From Pseudomonadota bacterium (GTDB taxonomy: Bacteria; Pseudomonadota; Alphaproteobacteria; Sphingomonadales; Sphingomonadaceae): a stretch of DNA of 15,510 nt. The position numbers and the translations under genes were made by a program. The DNA lies in assembly GCA_023390415.1 (NCBI GenBank), contig JAEWCW010000047.1:1-15510 (forward strand), written 5' to 3'. Under the pieces are notes generated by a model. The model did no database searches. It worked only from the letters and a program-made list of their open reading frames with translations, and was not told the DNA's origin. Shown here one piece after another: positions 1-7,149 of the stretch. Numbering within the stretch: the first letter of the stretch is position 1; every line of letters starts with the position of its first letter.

Positions 1-340
1 GGGCAGGGACGGGCGCTCCGGCGCTCGGCGGCGATGGTCGCTGCGTCGGCGAAGGCGCCGCCGCCGCAGCGGACGGCACGGGAATCGCGGCGACGGGCAG
101 GTCGGTGAGGTCGGGCGACGGCGTCGGCGGAAGCTCGGCTGGATAGACCGGGTCGAACCGCGCCTCCTGCTCGAGCTCGGCGACCCGCGAAGCGAGGCGG
201 TCGCGCTCGTCGACGAGGCCCGCCACCTCGATCAGCGCCCAGCCGGCGAGTCCCACGGCGAGCGCCGACGCGCCCACCTGGAACAGCAGCAGTTTCCGGG
301 CGGTACGCACGAAGCGCGCGTTGCGGCCCTCGTCGTTCAC
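1..340 (-). CDS. Membrane-anchored coiled-coil, Pro/Ala-rich protein (N-terminal part, runs off left edge)
   Basis: The reading frame starts at a GTG (340-338) that overlaps the TGA of the TIR gene in a GTGA junction, so the two are probably translationally coupled. About 113 codons are visible with no stop. Residues 1-16 are polar and basic (VNDEGRNARFVRTARK). Residues 17-40 form one hydrophobic helix (LLLFQVGASALAVGLAGWAL). Residues 41-61 are charged with coiled-coil character (DERDRLASRVAELEQEA). From about residue 64 the chain is rich in Pro, Ala, Ser and Thr, like a periplasmic linker. The basic N-terminus followed by a helix suggests N-in topology with the rest outside the inner membrane. 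I recognise no family. The domain that would define its function lies beyond position 1. The gene is real by codon use and its tight junction; its function is unknown. Confidence 0.75.
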   Translation of the reverse strand, partial: MNDEGRNARFVRTARKLLLFQVGASALAVGLAGWALIEVAGLVDERDRLASRVAELEQEARFDPVYPAELPPTPSPDLTDLPVAAIPVPSAAAAAPSPTQRPSPPSAGAPVPA

Positions 341-975
341 CGCCGCGACGCCGCGATCACGCGCAGCGCCATCCAGGCGACCAGCGCAAGGATGATCGTC
401 GAAGCCGCCATGCCGAAGGCGGCGAGCATGCCGAACGCGCCCGCCCCAAGCGTCCCGACCGCCGCAGCGCCCGTCGCCAGCGCCATCAGAATGGCGAGGC
501 CGAGGGCCGCCCAGCCAAGCGCGACCGCGGGACCAAGCCCCTGCAGCGCGGGCCCTTGAGGCAGCCGCTCCACATCCCGTCGCTCACCCCGCATCGCCGC
601 GCGCACGCCATCGTCGAGGCCCGGCATCGGGTCGTCCGAAGCGCCGCCGCGCCAGCGGCTGAAATCGAGGAAATGGAGCATTGTGAAAGGGAGGGGCAAC
701 TTCACCCCGTCGAGAGTCAGCTGGACGATCTTCCCCGCATCCAGCGCCTCATTGGCTTCGGCGCGCACCCAGAGGGAGTGTCGCGCCTCGGCCGACCAGG
801 CGACGACAACGCAGCGCGCCGCCTCGATCTCGCCTTCGATCACCCGGGCATAATCGTCGCCGCCCCTCAGCGCCGGATCCCACCACAGGCTGTGCCCGCT
901 TGCCGACAGCGCATCCGCGATTGCCCCGACCGGCGCGAGGTTTCGGCGCGAATAGGAGACGAACACGTCCGCCAT
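337..975 (-). CDS. TIR-domain protein with two C-terminal transmembrane helices
   Basis: This 212-residue protein has an N-terminal TIR domain (about residues 1-112). It opens with MADVFVSYSRRN, matching TIR box 1 (F-V-S-Y-S). The later segment HSLWVRAEANEAL has a glutamate four residues after Trp (E73), the position of the catalytic NADase glutamate in SARM1-type and bacterial TIR domains. A short linker (113-147) is followed by two hydrophobic segments at about 148-172 and 175-206. The protein should therefore be a membrane-anchored cytosolic TIR. Bacterial TIR domains consume or modify NAD+ or act as assembly modules, and they occur in anti-phage systems and in host-directed effectors; which applies here cannot be read from sequence. 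I start at the ATG at 975 because TIR homology begins there and a promoter-like sequence lies just upstream; a 40-residue upstream extension in the same frame looks non-coding. It overlaps the next gene by GTGA and lies 58 bp after the EF-G-like gene. Confidence 0.85.
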   Translation of the reverse strand: MADVFVSYSRRNLAPVGAIADALSASGHSLWWDPALRGGDDYARVIEGEIEAARCVVVAWSAEARHSLWVRAEANEALDAGKIVQLTLDGVKLPLPFTMLHFLDFSRWRGGASDDPMPGLDDGVRAAMRGERRDVERLPQGPALQGLGPAVALGWAALGLAILMALATGAAAVGTLGAGAFGMLAAFGMAASTIILALVAWMALRVIAASRR

Positions 976-982
976 TGCGCGC

Positions 983-1011
983 AAGCTAGCAGACGCCGGG
1001 GCGCCTGTCAG
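983..1011 (-). promoter_or_regulatory. Predicted promoter of the TIR gene (leaderless type)
   Basis: On the minus strand CTGACA (1011-1006) is followed by a 17-bp spacer and TAGCTT (988-983). The -10 ends 7 bp before the ATG at 975, so transcription should begin at or next to the start codon. No Shine-Dalgarno sequence precedes the ATG. This would let the TIR gene be expressed independently of the EF-G-like gene upstream. Confidence 0.4.
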
Positions 1012-1014
1012 TTC

Positions 1015-1030
1015 GGAACGGAGCCGTTCC
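1015..1030 (-). terminator. Small inverted repeat after the EF-G-like stop codon
   Basis: GGAACG and CGTTCC form a 6-bp stem around a 4-base loop, directly after the TGA of the EF-G-like gene (1036-1034). There is no U-tract, so an intrinsic terminator is only a possibility. It sits between that gene and the TIR promoter. Confidence 0.2.
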
Positions 1031-1033
1031 GGC

Positions 1034-3061
1034 TCAGGCCGGTTCGAGCTCCTTGTGGACCACCTTGTCGGCGAGGTGCCCGTTGAGCTCGGCAAGATGA
1101 TCGAACTCGGCCTCGTAGGTGGCGAGGCCCTGGCTCAGCGACCTGAGCTCAGCGTCCAGCCCCTGCATCTCCGCCTCCGGGATCAGGGCCTCGATCCGCT
1201 CCCATTGCGACCAGCCCTCGCGCGGGTTCATGCCGAGCATCTGGCCGCGCCGGCTGGCGATGGCCGAGGTCACCCGCGACGTCGCCGCGGTCGGCGCGGT
1301 CACCGTCACTTTCATCACCGGCTCGAGCAGGTGCGGCTGCGCGAGGGCGAGCGCCTCCGCCATGCCGATCCGCCCCGCAGTGCGGAATGCGATCTCGGAG
1401 CTGTCCACGCTGTGATAGGAGCCGTCGACCAGGGTGACCGAGACGTCGACCACCGGGAAGCCGAGCGGCCCCTTCGTCATCGCGTCCTTCACCCCGGCCT
1501 CGACCGCGGGGAACCATTGCTTCGGCACGACGCCGCCCGAAATCTTCTCCTCGAACTTGAAGCCCGAGCCGCGCGGGAGCGGCTTCACCTCGATGACGAC
1601 ATCGCCGAATTGGCCGTGGCCGCCGGACTGCTTCTTGTGCCGGCCGCGTTGGGTGACGGTGCGGCGGATCGATTCCTTGTAGCCGACCGTCGGCTGGCGC
1701 GAATCGACCGCGACCCCGTAGCGCCGCTTCAGCCGCTCGAGCGTCACCTTGAGATGCTCGTCATTGACACCGCGGATCCGGGTCTCGTGCAGCGCCTCGT
1801 CCTGCTCCCAGCTCAGCATCGGATCTTCCTCGACGAGCTTGTGGAGCGCGGTCGAGAGGCGGACGTCGTCCTTCCTATCCTTGGTCGCGATGGCGAGCAC
1901 CGAATTGGCCGGGGGCAAGGTCACGTCCGGCGCCGCAGCGACCGTCTTGCCCGTGGCGAGCCAGTCGCCCGCGGCGACTCCCTCTGCCTTGGCGATCGCC
2001 ACCACATCGCCATGCCCGGCCTGCGCCGCCTTGACCGTCTTCTCGCCCTGGACGGTGAACAATGTGCCGATCCGCACCGACTCGCCGCCCGCGGTGTTGA
2101 GCTCGGCGCCCTCCTTCAGCGTGCCGCCGAACACCCGGGCATAAGCGAGCCTACCCATCGAGCCCGCGTTGGAGATCTTGAACAGGAAAGCGCAGGCGCC
2201 CTCCGCGCCGAGCCTTGCCGCCGCGGCGTCGGGTCCCGGCGCATCGTGGCGGAGCGCCTTCAGCAGCCGGCGCACCCCGAAGCCGTTCGCCGCCGATCCG
2301 AACATCACCGGCACGACCAGATTCTCGCCGGTCTCGCGGCTGAGGTCCTCGAGCACCGCCTTGGGATCGGGAATCTCGTCCATCAGCAATTGCTCGAGCA
2401 GAGCGTCGTCATGGTCGGCGAGCTTTTCCATCAGCTGGAAGCGCGCCGTCTTCTCGCGCTCCGCAAGCTCGGCGGGAATTTCGGTCTGCTCGGAGGGCTT
2501 GCCGGCCCGGTAATGGAAGGCCCGCTCGAGCGCGACGTCGACGAAGCCCGAAATCTTCTCGCCGTCCCTGATCGGGATCTGGCGGGCGACGAGCGGCGAG
2601 GCGCTCATCGGCTGCAACGCTTCCAGCACCTGCTGGATCGAGCCGCGCGCCTGGTCGATCTTGTTGACGAAGATGAGGTGGGGGACTCCGAGCCGCTCGA
2701 GCTCGCGCAGCGCCGGCTCGGCGAGATGGGTGCGCTCGGGCTCCGGATCGACGACGACGACCGCGAGGTCGGCTGCAGCGATCGCCAGCGCTCCGTCGGC
2801 CGCGAAGCCGACCGATCCGGGGCTGTCGGCAAGCGCGTAACGGTCGCCCATGAAGGTGAGGCTCATCAGGTTGAGCTCGGTCGAGCCTTCGCGCGCCCGC
2901 GCCTCGGCGCTCGAATCGCCGACCGTATTGCCGGCCGCGATGCTTCCGTGTCGGTCGATTGCGCCCGCCGCAAAAAGAAGGGCCTCGGCTAGGCTGGTTT
3001 TACCCGCCCCGCCGGGGCCCACGAGCGCGATCATTCTGGTGCCGGCAGCTCTGGTGGGCAT
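1034..3061 (-). CDS. Elongation factor G-like translational GTPase (divergent paralogue)
   Basis: The 675-residue protein follows EF-G domain order: G domain (about 1-280), domain II (285-375), domain III (385-460), domain IV (461-580) and domain V (580-665). Nucleotide-binding elements are GPGGAGKT (15-22), T61 in the switch I region, DSPG (79-82), NKID (133-136) and GSAANGFG (255-262). Domain IV keeps SGGHGQFG (479-486) and YHSVDSSE (549-556). The family moves tRNA and mRNA through the ribosome or helps recycle ribosomes. However, canonical EF-G has DTPGH and the histidine that drives GTP hydrolysis is serine here (S83), and the P-loop lacks the usual GHxDAGKT form. It is therefore unlikely to be the main EF-G, which in this group normally sits with rpsL/rpsG. 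The start at 3061 is chosen over an upstream ATG at 3082 because AAGGAG lies a few bases before it. It may equally be a specialised or regulatory EF-G2-type factor. Confidence 0.9.
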   Translation of the reverse strand: MPTRAAGTRMIALVGPGGAGKTSLAEALLFAAGAIDRHGSIAAGNTVGDSSAEARAREGSTELNLMSLTFMGDRYALADSPGSVGFAADGALAIAAADLAVVVVDPEPERTHLAEPALRELERLGVPHLIFVNKIDQARGSIQQVLEALQPMSASPLVARQIPIRDGEKISGFVDVALERAFHYRAGKPSEQTEIPAELAEREKTARFQLMEKLADHDDALLEQLLMDEIPDPKAVLEDLSRETGENLVVPVMFGSAANGFGVRRLLKALRHDAPGPDAAAARLGAEGACAFLFKISNAGSMGRLAYARVFGGTLKEGAELNTAGGESVRIGTLFTVQGEKTVKAAQAGHGDVVAIAKAEGVAAGDWLATGKTVAAAPDVTLPPANSVLAIATKDRKDDVRLSTALHKLVEEDPMLSWEQDEALHETRIRGVNDEHLKVTLERLKRRYGVAVDSRQPTVGYKESIRRTVTQRGRHKKQSGGHGQFGDVVIEVKPLPRGSGFKFEEKISGGVVPKQWFPAVEAGVKDAMTKGPLGFPVVDVSVTLVDGSYHSVDSSEIAFRTAGRIGMAEALALAQPHLLEPVMKVTVTAPTAATSRVTSAIASRRGQMLGMNPREGWSQWERIEALIPEAEMQGLDAELRSLSQGLATYEAEFDHLAELNGHLADKVVHKELEPA

Positions 3062-3129
3062 GAACGTCTCCTTCGTCCGCATCGCGGGCCGCGAAGAAGA
3101 CGCGGCACCGCGCCTCAGGGAAAGGAGTC

Positions 3130-3158
3130 ACGATCCACCTGTTCGCGGCGACTTGCAA
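3130..3158 (-). promoter_or_regulatory. Possible promoter of the EF-G-like gene
   Basis: On the minus strand TTGCAA (3158-3153) is separated by 17 bp from GATCGT (3135-3130). The -10 is poor. It would give a leader of about 60 bases containing the AAGGAG ribosome-binding site before the ATG at 3061. It is the best candidate in the 167-bp divergent gap, but weak. Confidence 0.2.
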
Positions 3159-3193
3159 GGGGGTCCCGTCGCCGCGCGGCACCCGCTCGCCGC

Positions 3194-3222
3194 TTGCCGC
3201 ATCGCAGCACGTCCCCTAGATC
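3194..3222 (+). promoter_or_regulatory. Predicted alaS promoter (leaderless type)
   Basis: TTGCCG (3194-3199), a 17-bp spacer and TAGATC (3217-3222) lie just before alaS. Six bases separate the -10 from the ATG at 3229, so the transcript should start at or beside the A of the start codon. AGGG directly abuts the ATG and is too close to serve as a Shine-Dalgarno sequence. Confidence 0.45.
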
Positions 3223-3228
3223 GCAGGG

Positions 3229-5883
3229 ATGACCTCGACCAACGACATCAGGCGCTCCTTCCTCGACTATTTCGGGGGCAACGACCACCAGATCGTGCCC
3301 TCGGCGCCTTTGGTGCCGCAGAACGATCCGACGCTGATGTTCGTCAATGCGGGCATGGTGCCGTTCAAGAACGTCTTCACCGGCCAGGAGACGCGCTCCT
3401 ACAGCCGCGCCACCTCGTCGCAGAAATGCGTCCGCGCCGGCGGCAAGCACAACGATCTCGACAATGTCGGCTACACCGCCCGGCATCACACCTTCTTCGA
3501 GATGCTCGGCAATTTCTCGTTCGGGGACTATTTCAAGGAGCGGGCGATCACCCTCGCCTGGGACCTGATCACCCGGGAATGGGGGATCTCGCCCGAGCGG
3601 TTGACCGCCACCGTCTATCATACGGACGACGAGGCCTACGATCTCTGGAGGAAGATCTCTGGCCTCCCTGAGAGCCGAATCATCCGGATCCCGACCAAGG
3701 ACAATTTCTGGGCGATGGGCGATAGCGGCCCGTGCGGACCCTGCTCCGAGATCTTCTACGATCATGGCGATCATATCCCCGGCGGGCCTCCGGGAAGCCC
3801 GGACGAGGATGGCGACCGCTTCACCGAGATCTGGAATCTCGTCTTCATGCAATATGAGCAGGAGGCGAACGAGATCGTCCGCGCGCTGCCGCGGCCGTCG
3901 ATCGACACCGGCATGGGGCTCGAGCGCATCGCCGCCGTCCTCCAGGGCGTCCACGACAATTACGACACGGACACGTTCAGGGCGCTGATCGAAGCGTCCG
4001 AGGAGCTGACCCGGACGAAGGCCGAGGGCGAGCGCAAGGCGAGCCACCGCGTCATCGCCGATCACCTCCGCGCCTCGGGCTTCCTCGTCGCCGACGGCGT
4101 GCTGCCGGCGAACGAGGGCAGGGGCTATGTGCTCCGCCGGATCATGCGCCGGGCGATGCGCCACGCTCATCTGCTCGGCGCCAGCGAGCCTTTGATGCAT
4201 CGGCTGGTGCCTGCCCTCGTCGCCGAGATGGGCGCTGCCTATCCCGAGCTGGTCCGCGCGCAGCCGCTTCTCGTGGAGACGCTGAAGCTCGAGGAGACCC
4301 GCTTTCGCCAGACCCTCGACAAGGGGCTTCGCCTGCTCGACGAGGCCACCGGCTCGATGAAGCAGGGCGACACGCTCGCCGGCGACGTCGCTTTCAAGCT
4401 CTACGACACGTTCGGCTTCCCCTACGATCTCACCGAGGACGCGCTCCGCGCCCAGGGCCTCGCCGTCGACCGCGCCGGCTTCGACGAAGCGATGGCGGCA
4501 CAGAAGGCCGCTGCTCGCGCCGCCTGGAAGGGCAGCGGCGACAAGGCGTCGGACGAGATCTGGTTCGACATCGCCGAGGCGCATGGCTCGACCGAGTTCA
4601 CCGGCTATGCCGGCCACGAGGGCGAGGGAATCGTCCTCGCTCTGGTCAAAGACGGCGCGCGGGTCGAGCGCGCCGAGGCGGGCGACAAAGTCGCCATCGT
4701 CACCAACCAGACGCCTTTCTACGGGGAGAGCGGCGGCCAGACCGGCGACACCGGAAAGATCAGCTCCGACAATGGCTTGGAGGCGGACGTTGAGGATACG
4801 TCGAAGCCGCTCGGCCGGGTCCACGTCCACAACGCCACGATCCGAAGCGGCGCCGTCGCGGTCGGCGACGCGGTCCATCTCTCGGTCGATGCCGAGCGCC
4901 GCGGCCGGGTCCGCGCCAACCACAGCGCTACCCACCTGCTGCACGCCGCGCTCCGTCACCGGCTCGGAAGCCACGTCACGCAGAAGGGCAGCCTGGTCGC
5001 GCCCGACTATTTCCGCTTCGATTTCTCGCACCAGAAGGCGCTCAGCCGCGACGACATCGAAGCGATCGAGGCCGAGGTGAACCGCCACATCCGTGAGAAT
5101 GAGGCGGTGACGACCCGGCTGATGAGCCCCGACGAGGCGATCGCGGCCGGCGCCATGGCCCTGTTCGGCGAGAAATATGGCGACGAGGTCCGGGTGCTCT
5201 CGATGGGCCGCTCGGACGCGGCCGATTATTCGGTCGAGCTGTGCGGCGGCACCCACGTCTCGGCGCTCGGCGACATCCAGCTGTTCAAGATCGTCTCCGA
5301 AAGCGCGGTCGCCGCGGGCGTGCGCCGGATCGAGGCGCTGACCGGCGAGGCTGCGCGGCGCTGGCTGCTCGGCCGCGACGAGCGTCTCCGCGAGACCGCC
5401 GCAGCGCTCAAGGCGTCGCCCGAGGAGGTGCCGGCCCGGGTCGCCGCCCTGGTCGAGGAGCGCCGCCGGCTCGAGCGCGAGCTCGCCGAGGCCAAGAAGG
5501 CGCTTGCTTTGGGGGGCGGCTCGGCAGCGCCCGCCGCCGGTCCCGAGCAGGTCGGCGGCCACGCCTTCATCGGCCAGGTGCTGGAAGGGATCGAGCCCAA
5601 GCAGCTTCGCGGCCTGATCGACGAGGCCAAGGGCCGGGTCGGCTCCGGCGTGGTCGCCCTGGTCGCTGTCAATGACGGCCGCGCCACGGTCGGCGTCGGC
5701 GTCACCGACGATCTGACGTCAAGCCTCAGCGCCGTCGATCTCGTCCGCAAGGCGGTCGAAGCCGTCGGCGGCCAGGGCGGCGGCGGCCGCCCCGACATGG
5801 CCCAGGGCGGCGGCCCGGATGGGTCCAAGGCCGCGGACGCGGTTCAGGCGGTGCGTGACGCCTTGGAGACTGTCGCCGCTTGA
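3229..5883 (+). CDS. alaS: Alanine--tRNA ligase
   Basis: The 884-residue product attaches alanine to tRNA-Ala in the cytosol and edits mischarged Ser/Gly. It is close to the usual length (E. coli about 876). The class II catalytic core is N-terminal: motif 1 region around SAPLVPQNDPTLMFVNAGMV, then HHTFFEMLGNFSFGDYF, and motif 3 around GYVLRRIMRRAMRH. The editing domain carries the zinc-binding set H565, H569 (HSATH) and C672, H676 (CGGTH). A charged coiled-coil precedes the C-terminal DHHA1-type domain, which ends with the typical glycine-rich stretch (GGGGRPDMAQGG). The ATG at 3229 matches the conserved N-terminus (TNDIRRSFLDYF). It is divergent from the EF-G-like gene and convergent with the DUF763 gene, which it overlaps by 40 bp at the 3' end. 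Nothing essential is missing. Confidence 0.98.
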   Translation: MTSTNDIRRSFLDYFGGNDHQIVPSAPLVPQNDPTLMFVNAGMVPFKNVFTGQETRSYSRATSSQKCVRAGGKHNDLDNVGYTARHHTFFEMLGNFSFGDYFKERAITLAWDLITREWGISPERLTATVYHTDDEAYDLWRKISGLPESRIIRIPTKDNFWAMGDSGPCGPCSEIFYDHGDHIPGGPPGSPDEDGDRFTEIWNLVFMQYEQEANEIVRALPRPSIDTGMGLERIAAVLQGVHDNYDTDTFRALIEASEELTRTKAEGERKASHRVIADHLRASGFLVADGVLPANEGRGYVLRRIMRRAMRHAHLLGASEPLMHRLVPALVAEMGAAYPELVRAQPLLVETLKLEETRFRQTLDKGLRLLDEATGSMKQGDTLAGDVAFKLYDTFGFPYDLTEDALRAQGLAVDRAGFDEAMAAQKAAARAAWKGSGDKASDEIWFDIAEAHGSTEFTGYAGHEGEGIVLALVKDGARVERAEAGDKVAIVTNQTPFYGESGGQTGDTGKISSDNGLEADVEDTSKPLGRVHVHNATIRSGAVAVGDAVHLSVDAERRGRVRANHSATHLLHAALRHRLGSHVTQKGSLVAPDYFRFDFSHQKALSRDDIEAIEAEVNRHIRENEAVTTRLMSPDEAIAAGAMALFGEKYGDEVRVLSMGRSDAADYSVELCGGTHVSALGDIQLFKIVSESAVAAGVRRIEALTGEAARRWLLGRDERLRETAAALKASPEEVPARVAALVEERRRLERELAEAKKALALGGGSAAPAAGPEQVGGHAFIGQVLEGIEPKQLRGLIDEAKGRVGSGVVALVAVNDGRATVGVGVTDDLTSSLSAVDLVRKAVEAVGGQGGGGRPDMAQGGGPDGSKAADAVQAVRDALETVAA

Positions 5884-7109
5884 GGCGCGGGCTCCGGCCC
5901 GAAGATGCTCATGCCGCCATATTCGTGCGAGCGTTCACGCTCCTCGGCGAGGTGCGCTTCGAGCGACGGGCCGGTGGCGTAGCGCTCCAGCCGGCGCGCC
6001 TGATCGTCGAGGCGGCGGATGGCGCCGAGCTTCTCGTCATTGCCGAGCTTGGCGGCGGTGACCGCGGACTTCAGCACGCCGATGGTCTTGTCATAGACCT
6101 TGAGCGGGACGGGGAAGGGGTGGCGGTCCTTGCCGCCATGGGCGAGCGAGTAGCGCGCCGGATCGGCGAAGCGACATGGCGCGCCATGGATCACCTCTGC
6201 GACCATCGCCAGCGAGCGGACGGTCCGGGCGCCCACGCCGGGGACGAGGAGAAGCTCCGGGAAGTCCTTGGGACCGGCTTCGGCCGCGGCGGCGAGCGTG
6301 CCGTGCAGACGGCGGAGGATGACGTCGCTCTCCCTGACGTCATGATGATCGGGCATGACTAGATGCGGGAGCATCGGTTCGGCGGCGGCCGGGACGGGGC
6401 CGCGCTCGATCGCCGCCGCTTCGCGGGCGAGGCGGTCGGGCCCGAGGTCGGCAAGAAGCTCGAGCTGGGCATCGCGAGAGCCGGAGGCGCGCCGATCCGC
6501 AAGATTGACGATATTTCCCTGGCGTGGGCCCTCGATCGCCGCATGAGGCGAGTCGACGAAGCTCTCCAGGCCTTCCGACAGCCAGTGATAGCGGCGCGCT
6601 GTCTTGCTGCCCCCGTTCATGCCCTGCTGGACGACGCACCATTTGCCGTCGTCGGCGACGATGAAGCCGTGGAGATAGAGGTCGAAGCCGTCCTGGACTG
6701 CGGCGCTGTCGACCTTGGCAACCAGGCGGCTGGCCCTGGCGAGCGCCGCGCCGTCGAGCCCGGTGACCTGCCCGACATCTGCAAGCTCCGCGGGAGTCGC
6801 GCGCGAATGCTTGCCGCGCCCGCCGCAGACGCGGATCCCGAGTTCGCCCGCAATCGGGTTCAGCCCGCGCTTCAGCGCGCCGATCACGCTGGTCGTGATT
6901 CCGGACGAATGCCAGTCCATCCCCATCACCGCCCCGAAGGACTGGAACCAGAAGGGGTGGGCGAGGCGGCGCAAGAGTTCGTCGCGGCCGTAATGGAGGA
7001 CGATCGCCTCGCTGATCACCGCGCCGAGCCGGGTCATACGCTGCCCGAGCCACGCCGGCACGCGGCCGCCATGCAGCGGAAGGTCGGCGCTGCCGGCGCG
7101 TCGGGTCAT
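5844..7109 (-). CDS. DUF763 domain-containing protein (function unknown, helix-hairpin-helix)
   Basis: The 421-residue protein matches the DUF763 family by its opening RAGSADLPLHGGRVPAWL (residues 4-21), then FQSFGAVMGMDWHSSGITTS (55-74) and GGRGKHSRATP (96-106). Near 285-305 there is a helix-hairpin-helix-like segment (LLLVPGVGARTVRSLAMV), a fold that usually contacts DNA, followed by AHGGKDRHPFPVPLKVYD (323-340). The family is uncharacterised as far as I know and is often seen in thermophiles and archaea; a nucleic-acid role is inference from the hairpin motif. The last 45 residues are charged and low in conservation. GGAGAC a few bases before the ATG at 7109 supports the start. It follows the antiporter gene by 40 bp on the same strand, so they may be co-transcribed. 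Its last 13 codons and stop lie antisense to the end of alaS. Confidence 0.9.
   Translation of the reverse strand: MTRRAGSADLPLHGGRVPAWLGQRMTRLGAVISEAIVLHYGRDELLRRLAHPFWFQSFGAVMGMDWHSSGITTSVIGALKRGLNPIAGELGIRVCGGRGKHSRATPAELADVGQVTGLDGAALARASRLVAKVDSAAVQDGFDLYLHGFIVADDGKWCVVQQGMNGGSKTARRYHWLSEGLESFVDSPHAAIEGPRQGNIVNLADRRASGSRDAQLELLADLGPDRLAREAAAIERGPVPAAAEPMLPHLVMPDHHDVRESDVILRRLHGTLAAAAEAGPKDFPELLLVPGVGARTVRSLAMVAEVIHGAPCRFADPARYSLAHGGKDRHPFPVPLKVYDKTIGVLKSAVTAAKLGNDEKLGAIRRLDDQARRLERYATGPSLEAHLAEERERSHEYGGMSIFGPEPAPQAATVSKASRTA
5888..5901. terminator. Weak hairpin at the alaS/DUF763 convergent junction
   Basis: CGGGC and GCCCG pair around TCCG, beginning 4 bases after the alaS TGA. The stem is only 5 bp and has no U-tract. 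It also lies inside the DUF763 coding sequence. It is the only hairpin I see at this junction, so it is a low-confidence terminator. Confidence 0.2.
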
Positions 7110-7149
7110 CTTGGTCTCCGCAGAACGAAGCAGGAACGATAGCAGGCCG

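Noticed and set aside
976..1095. 40-codon N-terminal extension of the TIR protein
   Set aside because: It overlaps the end of the EF-G-like gene, is Ser/Arg/Pro-rich, and includes the predicted promoter.
1055..2992. 645-codon open frame on the plus strand opposite the EF-G-like gene
   Set aside because: It is antisense to a clearly homologous gene, has a low-complexity Arg/Leu/Gly/His-rich translation and arises from high GC keeping stops rare.
3115..5562. 815-codon open frame on the minus strand opposite alaS
   Set aside because: It is the antisense shadow of alaS; the translation has no recognisable domain and codon structure belongs to the plus strand.
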